Origin: Polytrichum commune
Taxonomy: Eukaryota > Streptophyta > Polytrichopsida > Polytrichales > Polytrichaceae
Assembly (NCBI GenBank): GCA_950295325.1
Contig: OX485804.1
Location: 7,254,001 to 7,318,000 of the forward strand
Reading direction: 5' to 3'
Length of the DNA stretch: 64,000 bases
Part shown: positions 58,801-64,000 of the stretch, one piece after another
How positions within the stretch are numbered: the stretch's first letter is position 1
Layout of the letters: each line of letters begins with the position of its first letter
Notes under the pieces: generated by a model
Database searches by the model: none
What the model was told of the DNA's origin: nothing
Seen by the model: only the letters and a program-made list of their open reading frames with translations
Program-made: the position numbers and the translations under genes

Positions 58801-61800
58801 TTAATGGTGACTCTAGTAAGCACATAGGTGTCTTGAAATTTCAGTGGTGGGGTTGAAACAATGGTAGGAGTTGGTGATATATTAGAGCTATCCATGAAGT
58901 CTCAGGGTCAAACTCTAGGTGAGTTGGCTAAATAGTAAGTTTGAGAGCTTTTGCATAAAATCACCTAGGCCGTAGCTATTTCCCTCATAATTTAAAAACT
59001 CAGAAACTCATATTTGTATCGAAAGCAAGGATTCTCTTTCATCTTAAATGATCATACAGATCCCCTCAATTTTGTTGACAATTGAACCTAGAACAGTTAA
59101 CAAATTTTGAGCATTTCGTCCAACCTCTTTTAACCACATGTCTTTTTGGTATCTGTTCTTAGATCCACAATTTATCCACACACCACTCAATTATAGGTCT
59201 CCTATCAAGATAAGTACCGATTTAGACCCACTTACCTTATATAATCTTTACTTGTTGCAGCCACCCCGGGTGTCATTGGATGGTTACAAGCATGTTGTAA
59301 ATGTGGTGTACTGTCCAGCAGTAGACAGTGGTACCCCTACTTTCCAGCAGGAGACTGCTCGTGCAAAAGCCGCAGCCCAAGTTTCTCCAAGCAGCAAGAA
59401 AGCTGCTATGTACCATGACATGCTTGAAGGTATGGTGCTGCTCGTCACGTTGTTCTTTGTACTTACATGGACTATTTGATTTGTCATCAAGTTGTTGTCT
59501 TTGAATGGTAATAATTATGCGCGGGAGCACACCAGAGCCCAACATTTTCCTTTAAATTTGCACCCATACCCAGACCATGCCCATCAGCAGCGACCTATGC
59601 CCACCCATGCCCACCCATGCTATTCAAATTGCGCCCATGTATTCAAAAATTGTGTAATGTGTATTACCCGCCTACACCAAGTCTTGGTTGGATCGGACAA
59701 ATAAAAGGTCGTTCATTATCGTTGGCTTCAGCCCGGAGCGCTTCTTGGTTAGTGTATTCCCTGCATTTTTTCCTACCACTTTACAACATCCTCTCTTTCT
59801 TGAGTTTTGGAATCCTCTTGGCAAGATTGGGTTTAAGGTAGGGTGGGAAAAGTAGAAGCACAAGAAAGTGACAAAAAAAAAGACCGAGGATTCTTGGGAG
59901 CCCAAGGACACACTCAAGAAGGAGGAGTAGGAGAACAAGAAGAAGACACACTGAAGGATGGACTCACCTTATTGGGTGAAGGTGATTCGGTGCTCTTACC
60001 CTCGAAAGCATTGAATGAGAGCTCATTCAATGACCCCTTCCAATATGCTTTGCTTTAGCCCATGCTCACCCATGCCCACCCATGAACAACAATATCGCAC
60101 CTATGCCCACCCAAAACCCATGGGCATGGGTGGGCATGGGTATGGGCACCCAATGTAGGGCTCTGGAGCACACACACATGGGAGGTGCAATCCTCATGAA
60201 ACCTAGGAGGGGGAGGAATACTAGACGATCGAGTTGCCCCAATTTTGACCATTAGTAAGAATCCACCTCTCATTTAAGGTAGTAGCATGAGTGCAAAGAA
60301 GCACAATAATTTGTGCTAGTGTTTGCAAAAATAACCGTTATCCTTTTGTTGGGTCCATTGGGAGGAATAGACACTTTTCCTGCCTCCATTTCAAACACCC
60401 ATCTAAAGCTCTGCTACAACTTGCATTGACAACTGATAGAAACACATTTATTATGGCAATCTCCGTTGTTCTGGTCATTATCTGATATCCGCTATACAAT
60501 GAACTTGCTAGTTTTACAAGGTCCCAAGCATCAGCTGTTAGAATATTTCACACAATTTGTTACAATGAGAGCAATTTCTTTTTGTTTCCACTTGCATTGC
60601 TGACCAAAGGTAGTGGATGGGCTGAACAGAGGAGATGGTGCGTGGATTGCAGCAGGTGAGTTGGAGGAAAGTCGATGTGAGCTTTCATTCCGCGTTATGG
60701 CCTTTTGTGGCCCACAATGCCATAAAGGTAAGCCATCCTCATCACTCAAGAGTAGCTCAACACATGTACTTCGATCCACACAAAAAGACTTCACCAAAAT
60801 ATTAGACAATTGTTGTGTTCGATTTAGGCACGTCTATCGAAACCAGCACCACAACAAATAGAGGGCTTTCAAAGGTGAGCAGCTTGAAGGGCCACACACG
60901 TTCAAAAACGCCGGTTTTGAAACGGAGTTTGGTAAGCCAAGGTAAAGAATTTTGGGCCTAACATGTGCCTAACTTCAACGAGCTGGACTTCAAGGTTGGT
61001 CCCTCTTTCTTTGGTTAAAACCGTTTGTTTCCAACTTCAATGGGAAATGGAGGCTTTAAGCCTTGCAATTCGCCATCTTGGATCGGAGTTGAAAACAGAC
61101 GATTCTACCCAATACAAGAGGGACCAACCTTGAAACCAAAACCCTCAAAGTTAGGCACATGTCAAAGTCAAAATTCCTTTTACCTTTGCTTACCAAACTC
61201 CGATGCGAAATTGGCATTTTTTTAACATGTATGGCCTCCACATGAACAAGCATGGACAAGCCGGCTTGCACCTATTTCCCCCAAGGGCTAGCCTAGGGCT
61301 TCCCACATGGTTGGTTGAAGATATCCGGTTCACTTGGATACCCCCAATATAGTGGTAGGGTGCACCGGTGTCAATTGCTAGGAAGGTCACCCATTTGAGC
61401 ATAACCTCAGTTCCTATGGGACCTAGGTTTAGGCCTTGGCTTTAAGCCACATGCTCCTTGTATGGTTATGTAAATAGGTGTGTTTTCTTTGTCACTACAC
61501 CATTTGTGGTATTTAGGGTCACATACACTACTAACAAACAAGCTATACTAGGTGCCTAGAAGTTTAGTAGTGCCACGTTTGCTAATTGCCAACAAGACAT
61601 TGTTTGTCAACATAATTAACGTTTGAAGTGCATAACTATTCACAATATGATATTTAGCGTAGTACATTGGAGTGCTTGAGATGATGATTTCCATATTAGT
61701 ATGCAAGAAGAAGATATTAGTGAGCTTACTAATGCCAAGTGTCATGTGTTGATACTCATGCTTAACTTGTTGACTATTGTGTAACCTAGGCATAGACCTC

Positions 61801-62357
61801 ATTATGTTATTGAGGAAACTAATGCCAAGATATTCATAGGCACACTAACGCCAAGTGTCATGAGGTGACCCTAATGGTCAATGTGTTGGCCATTAGTGTA
61901 ACCTAGCTTGGCCTCATAATAGGGTTAAGTGATACTATTACGCAGGTGACACTAAATAACAATAAATGGCGTAGTTCATTACACTAAAAGGTGATTCCAC
62001 ATCTTTAAGATCGCAAATTCAATGGTTGTAAATGTGATAGTGACATCTTTACAAGTTGAATTACATCAGTTTTGAGGATGTGCACTTTGAAGTCATCTTC
62101 TTCAAGTTAAATTAACCACTAAGATCTTTTCTTGGTAGATTCATTGAAGTGAAAATGTGCCCAGGCATTTCTGGTTTAAATACAGAGTTGTATCTTAGCA
62201 ACATGAAGCACCACTCAAGCTAGGTCTAAATTGCATTGTTCTTCGGTTGCAGGTAAAGCAGGAGTGGATACATTACGAAGGAGCTGGAGTAATTTCACAT
62301 GTCGCGGATACCTTGAAACAGCAAGAGCAAGTTGTTTTTATTGAAGCAAGCTTGTAA
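55896..62357 (+). CDS. DUF676-type serine esterase/lipase (alpha/beta hydrolase)
   Basis: Ten coding exons, all phases consistent: 55896-56104, 56277-56344, 56721-56791, 56973-57245, 58128-58312, 58470-58525, 58730-58782, 59261-59429, 60630-60727, 62253-62357. Together 428 codons plus stop from ATG 55896, or 398 from ATG 55986 if the TTTGCAG acceptor at 55953 is used. The second is closer to the 350-400 residues usual for plant homologues. Seen: oxyanion strand 'HLLILVHGILASPDDW', 'NTLNGVDYAGRRLA', nucleophile elbow 'FVAHSLGGLFARFA' (Ser136 of the long form; the first Gly of GxSxG is Ala), 'ITLASPHLGVRG', 'YANVSYDHMVGWRTSSIRRE' and C-terminal 'DVSFHSALWPFVAHNAIK'. These match plant putative serine esterases (DUF676). 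Substrate unknown; probably lipid ester. No signal peptide in the short form. Introns have collected several repeats without harming the frame. Confidence 0.92.
56973..57245 (+). CDS. Lipase exon 4: catalytic serine exon
   Basis: 91 codons in phase 0 with 'RISFVAHSLGGLF' and 'SFITLASPHLGV'. The upstream frame at 56874-56972 is intron read-through, because the exon starts after ATCAG at 56972. Confidence 0.92.
57372..57700 (+). repeat. Repeat with 5S-rRNA-like segment, copy 1 (possible Cassandra-type TRIM)
   Basis: In lipase intron 4. 'GGTCACCCATCCTAGCAC' at 57605-57622 followed by '..TTTTGGAGTATCCATGGGAT' resembles the complement of plant 5S rRNA with a short deletion. The start TGTGTAACCC could be an LTR end. 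A second copy lies at 61225-61460. Confidence 0.5.
58128..58312 (+). CDS. Lipase exon 5
   Basis: Codes 'LPFLLGVPVLEKIAAPIAPF' and 'GKQLFLTDGKSSDPPLLLRM'. Two AG acceptors are close together (58125 and 58127); only the GAG at 58127 keeps the frame from exon 4. Confidence 0.9.
59030..59220 (-). repeat. Dispersed repeat family, minus copy in lipase intron 7
   Basis: In complement it carries 'ATAATTGAGTGGTGTGTGG' and 'CTAGGTTCAATTGTCAACA', matching the plus-strand copy at 32195-32405. Confidence 0.65.
59533..60165. mobile_element. hAT-like non-autonomous element in lipase intron 8
   Basis: 633 bp. 8-bp duplication GAGCACAC at 59525-59532 and 60166-60173. TIR CAGAGCCCAACATT against CAGAGCCCTACATT (13 of 14). 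Both ends are crowded with 'TGCCCACCCA' motifs in opposite orientation, like subterminal transposase-binding repeats. No transposase. Confidence 0.85.
60630..60727 (+). CDS. Lipase exon 9
   Basis: Starts after GAACAG at 60629 with 'EMVRGLQQVSWRKVDVSFHS' and ends 'PFVAHNAIK' before GTAAGC. The acceptor is the only one near that clears an in-frame TGA at 60624 and gives the right phase. Confidence 0.9.
60903..61222. repeat. Long inverted repeat (foldback) in lipase intron 9
   Basis: 60903-61030 is the inverse of about 61095-61222. Shared text includes GAGTTTGGTAAGC, 'ACATGTGCCTAACTT' and 'TTCAAGGTTGGTCCCTCTT'. The loop is about 65 bases. A transcript of the intron could fold into a hairpin with arms of some 125 nt. 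Confidence 0.82.
61225..61460 (+). repeat. Repeat with 5S-like segment, copy 2
   Basis: Shares with 57440-57690 the run 'CAAGGGC.AGCC..GGG.TTCCCACAT', 'GTTGGTTGAA.ATATC' and 'TAGGAAGGTCACCCAT'. The 5S-like part is more diverged here. Confidence 0.6.
61493..61976. mobile_element. Possible CACTA-like fragment
   Basis: Left CACTACACCATTTGTGGTA and, in complement, right AACTACGCCATTTATTGTTA, then both 'TTTAG.GTCAC'. Similar ends occur in the foldback element at 35143. No duplication confirmed. Confidence 0.35.
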
Positions 62358-63809
62358 TTGTACAGTTGTCTGCTTATCTTGTGATTACTAGGATTCGTGA
62401 AGTTTATCGATACTTGGTTTACGGTTCTTCCACTGGCTGAGATGTTTAGTACTTCGGAACACTAAAAACCCTTACAACTACGCGTTTAGGGTTTAGTGAG
62501 GACCATGTATTGGCTGAATCCAGAAATCTCAGTCTAAATATTGAGTCTCCAGAATCCAAAGAGGTCCTTCTCAGTCTCATGGATACACAAAAGGGTTTTA
62601 CTTTATCGCTCTATGATAGATGCCTGGGCTCAACATTTAACAATCTCTGAAAGTGGCGATTAGTGAAAATACAGTATAGTACAGTAGTGTTGTGGTGGGG
62701 TAGCTAGAGTGGCATTTAGCCTCAATTTCATTGACAATTTTTAAGGTATAGAAATTACCTTAGGAGTATATATTTATTGTGAAATAAATGCAAATGGTAT
62801 TTTTCTTTTTCCATCCAGAGTACTGCTACAAGGTTATCTAGGTGTGTAGGAAATATGTGTTGGCCAAGTGGGGTGTAAAACTTCAGATATTTCTAAGCCA
62901 AGGCCCATACCATCATTCTCCAAGGACTACATGAAAAAAGACTGCACGACCAACAAAGATACTGATTCCATGCTTTCTAGGACCATTCCTTCTTCCTATC
63001 TCTGTGACGTAGACCTAAAGGGATTCCAAGAGTGACTCACAAGTTTGTGCTTCAATACATCTGAGGTGTTAGGAGGGTAAGGCTTTCTACATTCTTGGAT
63101 TTAATAAAAGTGACTCTTCAGTGCTAACAACAAGGCTATAAGTACAGTATTATTTCAGCCAATCTTTTATGAAATCTAAATGTTGCATAGGGGACAGCCA
63201 AAGAATCTGGGTTGTAGGACACTGCACTTGGAGATTCAGACTGTAAAATCCAAAGCTTATTGCAACTAGGATACATATCCAAGCTCCTAAACTTCAGTGC
63301 AAACACTGTTGACCTTATGGATTGACTTAGAATTACATCAATTCATTCTGTAGGATTTTTTTGAATGTCTGAATTTCAAAATATTGCAAAGCGTGCAATT
63401 TGACCTTTGTAAGCTGGGTGGGCTCACCTAGTTATGATATGGAAATCTAGGCTTCAACATGTATGATAGTAAAACATAAATTTGAAGAGTTGTAAAATGA
63501 AAGCCCCTCACTGACAGTGCTGAGAATAGATGAACTAACCTTATACAAACAAACTATGTGAAATCTATAATTCATAATCTGTAACATTTAAAACAGATGA
63601 ATATCCTTCACATGCAATCTGAAACTTATGGCCTACAGACAAATGGAGACCTACTGTTTGACCTCTTGATCACACAGCAAATAAGATGGAAAATGTGGTC
63701 ATAAAGTCTTGTAGCTAACTCAATGTTTGCTAGATCCTCTACTTCAGTTTGAGTAGAAGGATGCTTGTAATGGATTTGCAAAGTGTGAAGTAGATGAGTC
63801 TTCAGTGGC
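62358..63809. other. 3' flank of the lipase gene
   Basis: AT-rich, expected to hold the 3' UTR. No further gene is visible. Confidence 0.45.
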
Positions 63810-64000
63810 TCATTTTCTTAACTGGATCCTATATTTGATTGGTGTGTGATTTGGTGAAGATCAAAGAGCAAACATCATGAAGACACATGCTTTACAAGAG
63901 ATTGAACTGCAACTTCAAATATTAATGGCACCTCTACACTCAATAGTGAACACAATTGGGAGGACCGAAGTATCCAAATTAAGAAATCAACAAACATGCA
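63810..64000 (+). repeat. Dispersed repeat family, copy at window end
   Basis: 'TTGATTGGTGTGTGATTTGG' and 'AAGAGATTGAACTGCAACTTC' match the copies at 33830 and 37735. It runs off the window. Confidence 0.65.

Noticed and set aside
59492..60273. Several open frames in the hAT element
   Set aside because: They come from the repeated TGCCCACCCA motifs and have no transposase features.
1..64000. tRNA, rRNA or organellar gene clusters
   Set aside because: I saw no cloverleaf-like tRNA gene and no rRNA apart from the short 5S-like segment, which lies in a repeat.

Overview
This window is nuclear DNA of a land plant. Two spliced genes with GT-AG introns are visible: a malectin/leucine-rich-repeat receptor-like kinase on the minus strand and a DUF676-type serine esterase/lipase on the plus strand. 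Between and inside them lie plant-type mobile elements: Ty3/gypsy LTR retrotransposons primed by initiator tRNA-Met, and TIR elements of PIF/Harbinger, Tigger/pogo, Mutator, hAT and perhaps CACTA type. The species cannot be fixed from sequence alone. Tigger-type transposase relics make me lean towards a non-flowering plant, with low confidence.

Layout. 73-6772 is a decayed plus-strand gypsy element. 7881-30617 (minus) is the receptor kinase. I could join its 15 exons in one reading frame of 960 codons, with every splice phase consistent. 11910-25963 is a second gypsy element (minus) that landed inside exon 8 (an LRR exon) with target duplication GTCAG. A third gypsy element (15400-22388, minus, target duplication TTGTC) is nested inside the second. 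Removing the 14 kb insertion and one copy of the 5-bp duplication leaves the kinase frame open, so this is a recent insertional knock-out of a gene with intact catalytic motifs.

30618-53600 is a gene-poor interval of repeats: tandem arrays (33.1-33.7 kb, 51.2-52.6 kb), a foldback element with a MITE inside its terminal repeat (35.1-36.5 kb), a Tigger relic (38.5-39.6 kb), a MITE with TAA duplications (40.2-40.7 kb), a Tigger element nested in another TIR element (43.2-44.6 kb), a Mutator-like element with 9-bp duplications (44.7-45.8 kb), a pseudogene copy of the kinase last exon (46.6-47.0 kb) and an unrecognised decaying coding region (about 49.2-51.2 kb).

53.7-62.4 kb is the lipase/esterase gene: ten coding exons, a probable 5' non-coding exon, and introns carrying a hAT element, a long inverted repeat, a CACTA-like fragment and two related repeats, one with 5S-rRNA-like sequence. 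The rest of the window has no recognisable gene.

The three gypsy elements share one defect pattern: the reverse transcriptase fingers/palm region is missing, and a block of about 228 bp from the RNase H region is tandemly amplified (3, 3 and 4 copies). Two of them have LTR pairs with only about three differences each, so a defective, probably trans-mobilised family has moved recently.
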